Shown: positions 8,606 through 17,659, numbered from the stretch's first letter. The stretch is 64,000 nucleotides of DNA from Cytophagaceae bacterium (GCA_027491315.1 JAIXWL010000010.1:248001-312000), one strand, 5' to 3'. Notes: a model not told the origin generated them from the letters alone. Made by a program: numbers and translations.

Positions 8606-10120
8606 TCAAAACTTGGCTGGAACCCCTTGTTTGGGAATACTATGCTTGATAAACGCTCTCAGGTGGTCGTTACTTGTAGCTAAATCTTCTTTACGCAGGT
8701 ACATCATATGGCCGCTGCGGTAACCTTCCCAAAACATTCTATCTTGAATTTTACCTGCCGGATCCATTTGCCACATATTGTACTTTGCATTAAAATAATC
8801 ACATGCTCCATCATAATAACCGGATTGGACTAGAAGATTCAGGTAGGGATTCTCCATCATGGCCATACGTAAATCCTCTCCTGTATTATTATTGCTATTA
8901 TCCCAAGGTTGCACTGGTCCAAAAATATAATAATTCAAATCGGTTTTATATCCCAACTCATCTCGGAGATACATGTTAATAGCCGGGGTAAAGGAATGTT
9001 CCCAGGAAAAAAGTTCCACATTATAATCAGGTCTTTGACCTGCATCTTTTTTATCCATTCCAATATACCTTGAATCCAATCTTCCCACAGTTTTACCCTC
9101 GCTTCGAAGCAATTCCTTCCAGAAATAATCAAAGGGTATTTCCATATTTTGCTCAGCTACCACGGTTTCATTTAAACCGATATAATTGGCAATTTTTTTC
9201 ACCATGGCTTTGCGCTTATCTGCTGATAATGCACCGCCTTGCGCCAATGCAGGCATTAATTCATTTATCGCAAAAGTTTCAACTTCAGGGAGAAATTTCT
9301 CTAGTTCTTTGGACTGATATACTGGGGCCAATTTTTTATGATGCCACGCCGTAGCTGCCATGTATGGAATGCGCAATGCAGTGCTTGATACTACATCACG
9401 TTTTAACCCAAGGTCAGTAGGTGAAACTAAAATCACTCCGTTCAAAAACATCCAATGTTTATTTTGTAATTCTAATGACAAACCTGAAACTCGGTTGGTG
9501 CCATAACTTTCACCAATTAAAAATTTGGGTGATGCCCATCTTTTTTGCCTTCCTACAAATGTATTAATCCAATCAGCTAGGTATTTAATATCTGGTGTCA
9601 CCCCAAAAAAATTGGTCTTGGGGGTTGCTTTATCTAGAATTCTTGAAAATCCCGTATTCACAGGATCTACATAAACAATGTCCGCAACATCTAATAAAGA
9701 CTGCGGATTATCCTCAAAACCATAAGGTTGAATGGGATATCCTTCGTCATCTATTTTTAATTTTTTGGGCCCTGTATAACCTAAATGCATCCAAACACTA
9801 GCAGTACCAGGTCCCCCATTAAATGAAATGACTAAAGGTCTGGTTTCTTTATTGGTGACATTGATTCTTTCATAATAAACGTAGAATAATCCTGCTATAA
9901 CCTTTCCATCCTCATCCCAGACAGGTTGGGTACTAGCTGTAACTTTATAAGGCACCTTCTGCCCTTTGATGATCACCTCATCTGTTTTTTCGACTTTCTG
10001 CTCTAAGTTCAATGCTCTATTCAATGCATTTGGCTTAGCTAAACCCTCTTCTGCTACTTTTTGTGCCAAGGTACTCCAAGAACACATCAGCAAAAAATAA
10101 ATAAAAAATTGCTTTTGCAT
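8606..10120 (-). CDS. Serine carboxypeptidase-like peptidase, S10 family
   Basis: A 504-residue protein with a signal peptide (MQKQFFIYFLLMCSWSTLAQ) and the S10 alpha/beta-hydrolase fold. The substrate-binding NGGPG motif is at residues 101-105 and the nucleophile Ser205 sits in GESYG. The C-terminal half has a likely catalytic Asp in SGYYDGACD and His in YRSGHMMY. The family removes C-terminal residues from peptides, here presumably in the periplasm or outside the cell. The length agrees with bacterial S10 members. It is a single gene on the minus strand, divergent from the DUF4965 gene. Confidence 0.9.
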   Translation of the reverse strand: MQKQFFIYFLLMCSWSTLAQKVAEEGLAKPNALNRALNLEQKVEKTDEVIIKGQKVPYKVTASTQPVWDEDGKVIAGLFYVYYERINVTNKETRPLVISFNGGPGTASVWMHLGYTGPKKLKIDDEGYPIQPYGFEDNPQSLLDVADIVYVDPVNTGFSRILDKATPKTNFFGVTPDIKYLADWINTFVGRQKRWASPKFLIGESYGTNRVSGLSLELQNKHWMFLNGVILVSPTDLGLKRDVVSSTALRIPYMAATAWHHKKLAPVYQSKELEKFLPEVETFAINELMPALAQGGALSADKRKAMVKKIANYIGLNETVVAEQNMEIPFDYFWKELLRSEGKTVGRLDSRYIGMDKKDAGQRPDYNVELFSWEHSFTPAINMYLRDELGYKTDLNYYIFGPVQPWDNSNNNTGEDLRMAMMENPYLNLLVQSGYYDGACDYFNAKYNMWQMDPAGKIQDRMFWEGYRSGHMMYLRKEDLATSNDHLRAFIKHSIPKQGVPAKF

Positions 10121-10479
10121 AAAAAACTATTGGTTGAATTACAGGAATTTTTCCTCTTTAAATATACAAGGTATTTACTACTTCTAATTGAATTTTTTGT
10201 GATGACAAACTCTTTTTAATTAAAGCTGATACTCTTTTTATTAAAGGTATTCTAATAAATACGTAACGATTATATGAATACCCTCCCTAATAAGACATAA
10301 ACTACCCTATTTAAAGAGAATTGATAGGAAATTGACACATAAACCCCAAAAAACAAGCGCATAAATCTTATAAAGGATACTTTAATTGCTTTTTGGAAGC
10401 CTACAACAAATCCGATGATCTTATCAAAATATAAGAACAAAAATTCAACCATTTTCTATAGGAAAATGACTCCTCCCCG

Positions 10480-10538
10480 CCAACGCTGTCAAGGTTTAAA
10501 ACCTTGCCAGCGTTAGGTGCAAACCTAACATTTTTCAA
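10480..10538. repeat. 33-nt palindrome copy B inside a longer repeat unit
   Basis: The core at 10482-10514 and the following hairpin TTAGGT-gcaa-ACCTAA match copy A at every one of 59 positions. Weaker similarity continues for about 40 nt further, up to a CAGATTATTAATAACTTGAT-like tail. Unlike most copies, this one lies between divergently transcribed genes, so it is not simply a terminator. Confidence 0.85.
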
Positions 10539-10593
10539 GCAAAAAAAGGCTTGATTTCTGCAGATAATCAGTAGTTTGATATATAGAAGCTCC

Positions 10594-10624
10594 TTTGTAG
10601 ATGGATGGATTATTCCTATCTTTA
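10594..10624 (+). promoter_or_regulatory. Candidate Bacteroidota promoter for the DUF4965 gene
   Basis: TTTG at 10594-10597 is separated by 19 nt from TATCTTTA at 10617-10624, close to the Bacteroidota -33/-7 consensus TTTG-N19-TAnnTTTG with one mismatch. The ATG follows 12 nt after the -7 box, so the leader would be very short. Confidence 0.45.
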
Positions 10625-10636
10625 ATTCCTTAAACC

Positions 10637-13096
10637 ATGACTATGAAATCATTTTTTCCATTCGCTTTCTTGGCGATGATTGGCTTTTTTGCTCAGGCTC
10701 AAGTAAGTAAAGCTCCTGCCTATCCGCTCATTACACATGACCCATATTTCAGTGTATGGTCGTTTTCCGATCAATTGAATCAATCGGTGACTCGGCATTG
10801 GACAGGTTCAGAACAATCATTAGTAGGTTTAGTGGAAGTGGATGGTAAAACCTACCAATTTTTAGGTGCCTTGCAATACCCCTCTACCAATATCGTGGCT
10901 CATGCTGAAAACAATGATGCCATTGAGGTGCAATACACTGAGACTAAACCGGCGGAAGATTGGATGGTACCTCATTTTAATGACGTTTATTGGAATAAAG
11001 GTAAATTACCCTTTGGAAAAGGTTGGGGAAATAAATGGAATACGGCCTGGAATAGCAAACATATTTGGGTTCGTAGGGTCTTTGATCTACAAGATTTAGA
11101 TATTGACCAATTAGTGCTTCAGTTACGCCACGATGATGACGTGGAAGTCTATTTAAATGGTTATCCCATCTATTCCTGTGAAAATTGCCACGTGAAGCAA
11201 TTAAAAGAATATCCTCTCCATGATTTGATAAAAAGTAATCTCAAAAAAGGGAAAAATATCTTGGCCATACATTGCATGAATCCCGCAGGGAATTCTTGGG
11301 TAGATGCCGGCTTTGCCAAACAAACCCGCGCCTCACAATCTAATTTAGCCATTCAAAACTCCGTTCAAATCACGGCCACGCAAACGACTTATCAATTTAC
11401 TTGTGGACCCATCAAACTGCAGTTGAATTTCCTTTCTCCCCTTTTAGCTTCCAATTTAGACTTACTTTCAAGACCTGTTTCCTATATAAATTTTGGCATA
11501 CAATCGCTTGATAATAAAGCACATAAGACAAAAATCACCTTTGGTATATCTACTGATTTGGCCAAAAATGAAAAACAACAAATAGTGACCGTAAGTGCAG
11601 GAAAAAAAGGGAACATGCGCTATTTGAAAACTGGGCTAAGCCAACAAAAGGTGTTGAATAAAGTGGGTGATGATGTAAGAATCGATTGGGGGTATGCCTA
11701 TTTGGCTACGAATCAGGCCAAACATCAATTAAAAACGATTTCTCAATCCCAATTGATGAGTTTGACCGAAGGCAAAAAGCCTTCCAATGAATCTGGAAAT
11801 CCGGATTTTATGAGTGCATCGTGGGAAATGAATGCGACGAAAACGAATCAAAGTTCCACGCTTATGTTGGCTTACGATGATTTGTACTCCATCCAATATT
11901 TCCAGAAAAATTTACAAGCTTGGTGGAAAAAGAACTTTGCCAGCATGGATGATTTATTAGTTCGTTCAGCTCAAGAGTATCCGAGTATTTTCAGTCAATG
12001 TAAAAACTTTGACAAGCAATTATATCAAGAAGCACTTCAAGCCGGTGGTAAAGAATATGCTGAACTCTGTGTGGTAGCCTACCGACAGTCGCTGGCGGCA
12101 CATAAATTAGTGAGGGGAGAAAAAAATGAAGTATTATTCCCGCAAAAAGAAAACTTTAGCAATGGTTCTATTTGGACGGTAGATGTGACCTATCCCTCCG
12201 CTCCATTAAGCCTCATGTATAATACCAAATTACTAAGAGGAATGGTCGAGCCGTTGATGTATTATAGTGAGAGTGGCCAATGGAAAAAACCTTTCCCAGC
12301 CCATGATATAGGCACCTATCCCTTGGCCAATGGCCAAACTTACCCAGAGGACATGCCGGTAGAAGAAGCTGGTAATATGATTCTGTTAACTGCCGCCATT
12401 TGCAAAGAAGAAAATAGCAATCAAATTGCCAAAGCACATTGGCCTACGCTCACCCGATGGGTGGATTTTCTGGTCAAAGATGGACTAGATCCTGCCAATC
12501 AATTGTGCACAGATGATTTTGCTGGACATTTAGACCGTAACGCGAACCTTTCTATCAAAGCTATTGCAGGAATTGGAGCTTATGCCCAAATGGCCCGCCA
12601 AATGGGTTTAAAAAGTACGGCTGATTCCATGCAAAGCATTGCCAAAAAATATGCTTTAAAATGGATGGAAATGGCTGATGAAGGCGATCATTATGCCTTG
12701 ACTTTCAACAAAAATAATACCTGGAGTCAAAAATATAACTTGGTTTGGGACAAATTACTTGGATTAAATTTATTCCCAAGGTATGTATACGAAAAGGAAA
12801 TGGCCTATTATTTAGGTAAACAAAACACCTATGGATTACCTTTAGATAGTCGAAAAACTTATACCAAGAGCGATTGGATAATTTGGACTGCTACCCTTTC
12901 GGATAAGGCCTCAGATTTCAAAGCTTTGATACATCCTGTTTACCAATTTATGCAGGAAAGTCCTTCTCGTGTTCCTTTAAGCGACTGGCATGAAACAACT
13001 AACGGAAAGCAAGTAGGGTTTCAAGCAAGAAGTGTGGTGGGAGGATATTTTATCAAAATGCTAGAAAAACGTTGGGCTAAATCCAAAATGAAATAA
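10637..13096 (+). CDS. Secreted DUF4965-family (glutaminase A-like) hydrolase
   Basis: An 819-residue protein with a signal peptide (ending AQAQ) and the DUF4964/DUF5127/DUF4965/DUF1793 order of the fungal glutaminase A-like family. Landmarks are the N-terminal PAYPLITHDPYFSVWSFSD and the C-terminal alpha/alpha-barrel region with ENFSNGSIWTVDVTYPS, PAHDIGTYPLANGQTYPEDMPVEEAGNM and LSDWHETTNGKQVGFQARSVVGGYF. Residues about 105-220 form an inserted beta-sandwich (KHIWVRRVFDL, DDDVEVYLNGYPI) that resembles a galactose-binding domain. The Bacteroidota members are uncharacterised, and the fold suggests a glycoside or amide hydrolase. A second ATG two codons downstream is also possible. One nt separates it from the next gene. 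Confidence 0.8.
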   Translation: MTMKSFFPFAFLAMIGFFAQAQVSKAPAYPLITHDPYFSVWSFSDQLNQSVTRHWTGSEQSLVGLVEVDGKTYQFLGALQYPSTNIVAHAENNDAIEVQYTETKPAEDWMVPHFNDVYWNKGKLPFGKGWGNKWNTAWNSKHIWVRRVFDLQDLDIDQLVLQLRHDDDVEVYLNGYPIYSCENCHVKQLKEYPLHDLIKSNLKKGKNILAIHCMNPAGNSWVDAGFAKQTRASQSNLAIQNSVQITATQTTYQFTCGPIKLQLNFLSPLLASNLDLLSRPVSYINFGIQSLDNKAHKTKITFGISTDLAKNEKQQIVTVSAGKKGNMRYLKTGLSQQKVLNKVGDDVRIDWGYAYLATNQAKHQLKTISQSQLMSLTEGKKPSNESGNPDFMSASWEMNATKTNQSSTLMLAYDDLYSIQYFQKNLQAWWKKNFASMDDLLVRSAQEYPSIFSQCKNFDKQLYQEALQAGGKEYAELCVVAYRQSLAAHKLVRGEKNEVLFPQKENFSNGSIWTVDVTYPSAPLSLMYNTKLLRGMVEPLMYYSESGQWKKPFPAHDIGTYPLANGQTYPEDMPVEEAGNMILLTAAICKEENSNQIAKAHWPTLTRWVDFLVKDGLDPANQLCTDDFAGHLDRNANLSIKAIAGIGAYAQMARQMGLKSTADSMQSIAKKYALKWMEMADEGDHYALTFNKNNTWSQKYNLVWDKLLGLNLFPRYVYEKEMAYYLGKQNTYGLPLDSRKTYTKSDWIIWTATLSDKASDFKALIHPVYQFMQESPSRVPLSDWHETTNGKQVGFQARSVVGGYFIKMLEKRWAKSKMK

Positions 13097-13097
13097 A

Positions 13098-14120
13098 ATG
13101 ATGCAAGAGCTTGTCTGCACAACCCCTTTTGAATGGAAATACCAAGAATCCCCAAAGCCTATTTTACAGGAGGGCATGGCCATTCTTAAAATAAAGCAAG
13201 TAGGAATATGCGGTACCGATTTACATGCATTTGAAGGAACACAGCCATTTTTCTCCTATCCACGAATCTTGGGGCATGAATTTGTAGGAGAAATTGTAGA
13301 AATAAGCGCTGGTTCAAGCTATCCTTTAGGTGCCTTAGTTAGTGTGATTCCTTATTTTTCCTGTGGAAAATGTGTGGCTTGCCGACAAGGTAAGACCAAT
13401 TGTTGCCAGCAATTAAGTGTCTTAGGCGTTCATGAAGATGGAGCCATGCGTGATTATTTGCAAGTTCCCATTGATTCCCTCATTTACGATAAAGATCTCA
13501 GCATAGACGAATATACCTTATTGGAACCTTTGTCGATCGGGGCGCATGGTGTTAGAAGGGCTGAAATAAAACAGCATGATTGGGTCTTGGTTGTAGGGGC
13601 TGGCCCTATTGGTTTGGGAGTCATGGAAATGGCTAGGATAGCGGGTGGACAAGTCATAGCATTGGATATGAATGCGGGGCGTTTGGCATTTAGTCAACAA
13701 ATACTTGGTATACAGCATGTTATACAAGTTGGTCAAGAAGATGTTTTAGAACGATTGAAAGAAATTACTCAAGGTGACATGCCTCACGTTGTCATTGATG
13801 CCACCGGTAGTAAAAAAGCGATTGATCAAAGTTTTCAATACATGGCACATGGCGGCAAATACGTTTTAGTTGGATTACAATTAGACCATGTTCAGTTCTC
13901 TCATCCAGAATTCCATAAGCGAGAAGGGACTTTGATGAGTAGTAGAAATGCAACACGAAGTGATTTTGAATGGGTGATTGATTGCATGAAAAAGGGCCTT
14001 ATTCATACCCAAGCCTTTATTACCCACCGAACCCATTTTAAGGATGTCGCTGCTCGCTTTGAATCTTTCCTTAATCCTGCACAAGCGGTCATCAAGGCGG
14101 TTGTTGAATTTGATTCTTAA
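13098..14120 (+). CDS. Zinc-dependent medium-chain alcohol/polyol dehydrogenase
   Basis: This 340-residue cytoplasmic protein belongs to the MDR zinc-dehydrogenase family. Catalytic-zinc ligands are Cys38 (GICGTD) and His60-Glu61 (GHEFVGE). The structural-zinc site has Cys89, Cys92, Cys95 and Cys103. The NAD(P)-binding Rossmann motif VVGAGPIGLG is at about residues 156-165. The overall pattern is closest to sorbitol, threonine or L-galactonate dehydrogenases. It starts 1 nt after the DUF4965 gene, and that coupling suggests it oxidises a sugar or polyol released by that enzyme, which is inference. The exact substrate cannot be told. Confidence 0.85.
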   Translation: MMQELVCTTPFEWKYQESPKPILQEGMAILKIKQVGICGTDLHAFEGTQPFFSYPRILGHEFVGEIVEISAGSSYPLGALVSVIPYFSCGKCVACRQGKTNCCQQLSVLGVHEDGAMRDYLQVPIDSLIYDKDLSIDEYTLLEPLSIGAHGVRRAEIKQHDWVLVVGAGPIGLGVMEMARIAGGQVIALDMNAGRLAFSQQILGIQHVIQVGQEDVLERLKEITQGDMPHVVIDATGSKKAIDQSFQYMAHGGKYVLVGLQLDHVQFSHPEFHKREGTLMSSRNATRSDFEWVIDCMKKGLIHTQAFITHRTHFKDVAARFESFLNPAQAVIKAVVEFDS

Positions 14121-14133
14121 AACAATATAAAGG

Positions 14134-14166
14134 GAATGCTGGTTAGAAAGGCATATACCAACATTC
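14134..14166. repeat. Hairpin immediately before the ABC ATPase start
   Basis: GAATGCTGGT at 14134-14143 pairs with ACCAACATTC at 14157-14166 (9 of 10 positions) across a 13-nt loop, ending on the base before the ATG. It could hinder ribosome access or be an operator; there is no T-run for a terminator. Confidence 0.5.
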
Positions 14167-15087
14167 ATGCCTAAGTCCATCATATCCATACAACACCTAT
14201 CCAAAAGCTTTGGCTCCTTTCAAGCAGTCAAAGATGTGAGTTTTCAGGTTTTTCAGGGAGATGTATTTGGGTTTTTAGGCCCCAATGGTGCAGGAAAAAG
14301 TACCAGCATGCGTTGTATGCTTTCATTAATCAAAGCAGATGCGGGGGAAATCCGATTATTTGATTTACCAATTCAAAAACATCGTGAAGACATTTTGAGA
14401 AGAACTGGTAGCATCATTGAAAAACCTGATTTTTATAAATACCTATCTGCCTATCGAAATCTAGATATTTTTGCTCGAATTTCGGGAACCTATTCCAGCA
14501 AAAAAGAAATTTATGCCATGTTGGATTTTGTAGGATTAAATGGCCGGGAGCACGATAAAGTAGGGAGTTTTTCTCATGGAATGAAACAGCGTTTAGGTAT
14601 AGCTCAAACGCTGTTACACAATCCTGATTTGATTGTTTTGGATGAACCTACCACGGGATTAGACCCTCAAGGTATCATTGATATTAGAAACTTGATTTTG
14701 AGACTAAAAGAAGAACATCAAAAAACCATCATTCTTTCCTCTCATGATTTAAGTGAAATCGAAATGATTGCCAACCGCATGGTAATTATCAACCAAGGAA
14801 AATCCATTGTAGAGGGTTCTGTGAAGGATTTAATGTCGTCAGAAAACCTCTTTATTCGCTTAGAAGCAGAACCAGTGGAAAAAGCCGTAGAAATTCTTAA
14901 AAATGCTTTTCCAGATATTAATATTCAACTGAATGCTGAAAATTTGCTGGAATTCCATTTGAGAAGAAACTTGGTTCCAAGTATAAGTCAACTATTAATT
15001 TCTCATGAAGTTGCCATTTATTCCTTAGAGTCTAAACGCAGTTTGGAAGATTACTTCATTAAAATTGTTCAACAAGATGCTATTTAA
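14167..15087 (+). CDS. ABC transporter ATP-binding protein
   Basis: A 306-residue nucleotide-binding subunit of an ABC-2 type exporter. Walker A GPNGAGKST is at residues 38-46, the signature is SHGMKQR near residue 138, Walker B and D-loop are LIVLDEPTTGLDPQG near 157, and the H-loop is SSHDLSE near 193. The last 80 residues form the C-terminal extension found in drug, bacitracin or copper (NosF/BcrA) exporter ATPases. It overlaps the permease gene by 11 nt. The transported substrate is unknown. Confidence 0.9.
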   Translation: MPKSIISIQHLSKSFGSFQAVKDVSFQVFQGDVFGFLGPNGAGKSTSMRCMLSLIKADAGEIRLFDLPIQKHREDILRRTGSIIEKPDFYKYLSAYRNLDIFARISGTYSSKKEIYAMLDFVGLNGREHDKVGSFSHGMKQRLGIAQTLLHNPDLIVLDEPTTGLDPQGIIDIRNLILRLKEEHQKTIILSSHDLSEIEMIANRMVIINQGKSIVEGSVKDLMSSENLFIRLEAEPVEKAVEILKNAFPDINIQLNAENLLEFHLRRNLVPSISQLLISHEVAIYSLESKRSLEDYFIKIVQQDAI

Positions 15088-15919
15088 AAGCGTATATAAT
15101 GAGTTCATTAAGATTGCAGCTAAACCCAGAAGTTATTTGGGTATTGGAGCCATCACGCTATTGGTGGGTGTCATTTTATTTGCCTTAAAATCCGATGGTT
15201 TATCCATCTTATCATTTGTAACCTCTTCCTTTGAGCAAACTCTAAGTTTTGAAGGAAACCTTTTAAATGGAAATCTGATAGCCTTCATCATTTTACAAAT
15301 GCTTTTGGTTCAAATTCCTTTATTGGTTGCCCTGGTTACTGGAGATTTAATTTCAGGAGAATTTGCCATGGGTACCATTCGAATGGTCATGACGAAGCCT
15401 ATATCTAGGACAACACTTTTATTATCCAAATTTATTGCCGGAGCTGTCTATACCGCTTGCATTATATTATGGTTGGGAATAATGGCTTTGGTATTTGGAC
15501 AATTATTTTTTGGAACAGGGGATTTGATCGTTTTAAACACGGACGGACTCGTTATTTTACAAGAACAAGATGTATTGTGGCGCTACCTCAGTGGTTTTGC
15601 TGTGGCTTTTTTAGCCCTTTTGACGGTCGCATCCTTGTCCATTTGTTTATCCTGCTTCTCGGAAAACTCCATTGGTCCCATAGTGGCCACCATGTCCATC
15701 ATTATCCTATTTACCATCATAGGCACATTAGAAGTTTCGGTATTTGACTCCATTCGTCCTTATTTGTTCACCACACACATGGCCTCTTGGAGAAACTTTT
15801 TTGAAGTACCTTTACCACAAACTGAAATAGTAAAATCAGTTATTATTTTAATTGCCCACATCTTGATATTCTTGGGAATTTCCATTTATACATTCAACAA
15901 AAAAGACATCAGCGCTTAA
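15077..15919 (+). CDS. ABC-2 family transporter permease
   Basis: This 280-residue integral membrane protein has about six hydrophobic segments, starting after KPRSYLGIG and ending just before the C-terminal KKDISA. The segment LISGEFAMGTIRMVMTKPISR is the usual coupling region of ABC-2 permeases. I chose the ATG at 15077 rather than an in-frame TTG four codons upstream because it gives the standard MLFKSVYNEFIKI start and an 11-nt overlap with the ATPase gene. It forms the membrane channel of the exporter and shares one base with the next start. Confidence 0.85.
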   Translation: MLFKSVYNEFIKIAAKPRSYLGIGAITLLVGVILFALKSDGLSILSFVTSSFEQTLSFEGNLLNGNLIAFIILQMLLVQIPLLVALVTGDLISGEFAMGTIRMVMTKPISRTTLLLSKFIAGAVYTACIILWLGIMALVFGQLFFGTGDLIVLNTDGLVILQEQDVLWRYLSGFAVAFLALLTVASLSICLSCFSENSIGPIVATMSIIILFTIIGTLEVSVFDSIRPYLFTTHMASWRNFFEVPLPQTEIVKSVIILIAHILIFLGISIYTFNKKDISA

Positions 15920-16605
15920 TGAGAATCAATTTAACACTCGGTCTTTTATTCTGCTCATTAGCTCAAATATTGGGTCAAGATGCACAAAAAACCATTCAGG
16001 CACTTCAACAAAAATGGAGCTTGGTCAAGGATTATTCGGTAGATTTAAATATAAAGTCAAATATCCCATTAATTAAAATCCTTCCGGTAAATGCTACTTT
16101 GTTTTTCAAGCAAAAAGATCAATTTCATTTAAAATCTAAGGGAATTGCCATTTTACCTAAAAAGGGCTTTGGTGATTTGGCACAATTATTGGCCCATCAA
16201 GATCAATTTAACGCTATTAGTACAGGAAAGGAGACGATAAAAAACAAGGAAACCGAAATTGTCACCTTATTGCCCAATGGAGATAATGGAGATGTTATTT
16301 TAGCCAAATTATGGGTAGATAAAACCAATAATTTAGTTTTGAAATCGCAGATTACATCGAGAAGCAATGGCACCGTAAGTACCGAATACAGTTATGGCCA
16401 AGATTCCAAATGGGGTTTGCCAGAGCAATTAATTTTCACGGTGGATGTTAAAAAATTCAAAGTGCCCAAAGGGGTAGTTGTAGACATCAATAAAACCCAA
16501 ACGGTAGATAGCCAAAAACAAGTAGCCAAAACAGGAGATATCACTGTTAAATTTTCCAATTATAAAATCAATCAAGGAATAGCCTCCTCCATTTTCAAAA
16601 ACTAA
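15919..16605 (+). CDS. LolA-like periplasmic protein
   Basis: The 228-residue product has a signal peptide (MRINLTLGLLFCSLAQILG) and a single beta-rich domain resembling the LolA/LppX fold: repeated strands with a lipid-carrier-like pattern (DYSVDLNIKSN, ATLFFKQKDQFHLKS, AKLWVDKTNNLVLKSQI, PEQLIFTVDVKKFKVP). LolA carries lipoproteins across the periplasm; more distant relatives bind lipids or other hydrophobic ligands. The start overlaps the permease stop, so it probably works with the ABC exporter, for example as its periplasmic partner. That partnership is inferred from position only. Confidence 0.6.
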   Translation: MRINLTLGLLFCSLAQILGQDAQKTIQALQQKWSLVKDYSVDLNIKSNIPLIKILPVNATLFFKQKDQFHLKSKGIAILPKKGFGDLAQLLAHQDQFNAISTGKETIKNKETEIVTLLPNGDNGDVILAKLWVDKTNNLVLKSQITSRSNGTVSTEYSYGQDSKWGLPEQLIFTVDVKKFKVPKGVVVDINKTQTVDSQKQVAKTGDITVKFSNYKINQGIASSIFKN

Positions 16606-16609
16606 CTGC

Positions 16610-17254
16610 ATGATAGCTCAGACATTCGACATTGAATCGATGGAGAAATCGTTTCGTACGAATTTAATCAATCATTTATCTGGAGGAAAGGCGGTACATT
16701 TAATTGGAACTTTCAATGAACAAGGTCAATCTAATTTGGCCATTTTTAGCAATGTCATCCATGTGGGAGCTAATCCCGCGATGATGGGTATTTTGTTTAG
16801 GCCGGTGGGAGCTGATAGTCATACCTACAAAAACATTCAAGCAAATAAAAGATTTACCCTAAATCATATTCCTTTTTCCTTGGCCCAGCAGGCCCACCAG
16901 ACCTCCGCTCGATACCCTTTGAGTACCTCTGAATTTGAAGCCTGTGGAATCGAAGAAGAGCGTATTCCTGAGTTTGACGCACCTTTTGTCAAGCAAAGTT
17001 TAGTTAAAATAGGTTTGATATGGGAAGAGGAACATCTGATTAAATCAAACCAAACCATTTTATTAGTCGGCAAAATCCAATATATTTCCGTCGAAGATTC
17101 CATACTTCTGCCAAATGGGAATATAGATTTGGACTTAGCTCAGAGTTTAAGTGCAGGAGGATTGGACAGCTATTACCAATTAAAGAAAGTAGCCCAATTC
17201 CCTTATGCCAAGGTTTCGGCAGACCCATCCCATGAACCTAGAAGAAATTCGTGA
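16610..17254 (+). CDS. Flavin reductase-like FMN-binding protein
   Basis: A 214-residue flavin-reductase/flavoredoxin-type split-barrel protein. The N-terminal part GTFNEQGQSNLAIFSNVIHVGANPAMMGILFRP and the downstream KNIQANKRFTLNHI match the FMN-binding pattern of this family. Such proteins bind FMN and reduce it or pass electrons in the cytoplasm. It follows the LolA-like gene by 4 nt and overlaps the next gene by 23 nt, so it belongs to the same transcript, although the functional link is not evident. Confidence 0.75.
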   Translation: MIAQTFDIESMEKSFRTNLINHLSGGKAVHLIGTFNEQGQSNLAIFSNVIHVGANPAMMGILFRPVGADSHTYKNIQANKRFTLNHIPFSLAQQAHQTSARYPLSTSEFEACGIEEERIPEFDAPFVKQSLVKIGLIWEEEHLIKSNQTILLVGKIQYISVEDSILLPNGNIDLDLAQSLSAGGLDSYYQLKKVAQFPYAKVSADPSHEPRRNS

Positions 17255-17555
17255 TTTTGCTTTAAGTCTCCCAGAGACGGAAGAAAGTCTTCCTTTTGGT
17301 CCAGACAATTTAGTTTTCAAAGTACACCAAAAGATATTTTTGTTACTATCACTAGACGAAATACCCATTCGATTCAATGTCAAATGTGAACCCAATAGGG
17401 CCATCGAATTAAGAGAAGAATTTCCCGATAGTGTATTACCTGGATACCACATGAATAAGAAACATTGGAACACCATTGTGGTCAATGGGCAGCTACCTTT
17501 TCTGACAATCAAGCAGATGATTGAGGATTCTTATGCCTTAGTGGCTAAAAAATAA
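17232..17555 (+). CDS. MmcQ/YjbR family protein
   Basis: A 107-residue protein of the MmcQ/YjbR (CyaY-like fold) family, recognisable by ALSLPETEESLPFGPDNLVFKV, the central FNVKCEP and the C-terminal HMNKKHWNTIVVNG. These small DNA-binding-like proteins have no firmly established function. I chose the ATG at 17232, which begins MNLEEIRDFAL as in relatives; an in-frame ATG nine codons upstream would lengthen the overlap with the flavin reductase gene. Confidence 0.8.
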   Translation: MNLEEIRDFALSLPETEESLPFGPDNLVFKVHQKIFLLLSLDEIPIRFNVKCEPNRAIELREEFPDSVLPGYHMNKKHWNTIVVNGQLPFLTIKQMIEDSYALVAKK

Positions 17556-17558
17556 TCA

Positions 17559-17621
17559 TTCGCTCCGGCCTAACGCTGGCAAGGTTTGGAACCTTGACAG
17601 CGTTGCGCGTCACAGAGCGAA
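17559..17621. repeat. 33-nt palindrome copy C nested in an outer inverted repeat
   Basis: The core at 17572-17604 has left arm AACGCTGGCAAGGTT, spacer TGG and right arm AACCTTGACAGCGTT. Its G/T variant position is on the opposite arm from copies A and B, as if inserted in the other orientation. An outer arm pair TTCGCTC (17559-17565) and GAGCGAA (17615-17621) encloses it. It lies between convergent genes. Confidence 0.8.
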
Positions 17622-17659
17622 CGATTTAAAAATTAATTTGTTGTCCAACAATCTGGTAA

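Larger units (their letters stand above)
10121..10636. other. 516-nt divergent intergenic region with repeat copy B
   Basis: This AT-rich gap between the divergent S10 peptidase and DUF4965 genes contains palindrome copy B and the DUF4965 promoter. The rest shows no convincing gene: a 60-codon minus-strand frame at 10270-10452 has unusual hydrophobic, Phe-rich composition and no family resemblance. At least two promoters must be here to serve the two flanking genes. Confidence 0.5.

Noticed and set aside
10270-10452. 60-codon minus-strand frame in the gap before the DUF4965 gene
   Set aside because: Phe-rich, AT-driven composition, no recognised motif and no promoter or partner.
13881-14204. 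107-codon minus-strand frame opposite the dehydrogenase and ABC genes
   Set aside because: It covers two confident plus-strand genes.
15065-15076. TTG start for the ABC permease
   Set aside because: The ATG at 15077 is a better fit to family N-termini and overlap spacing.
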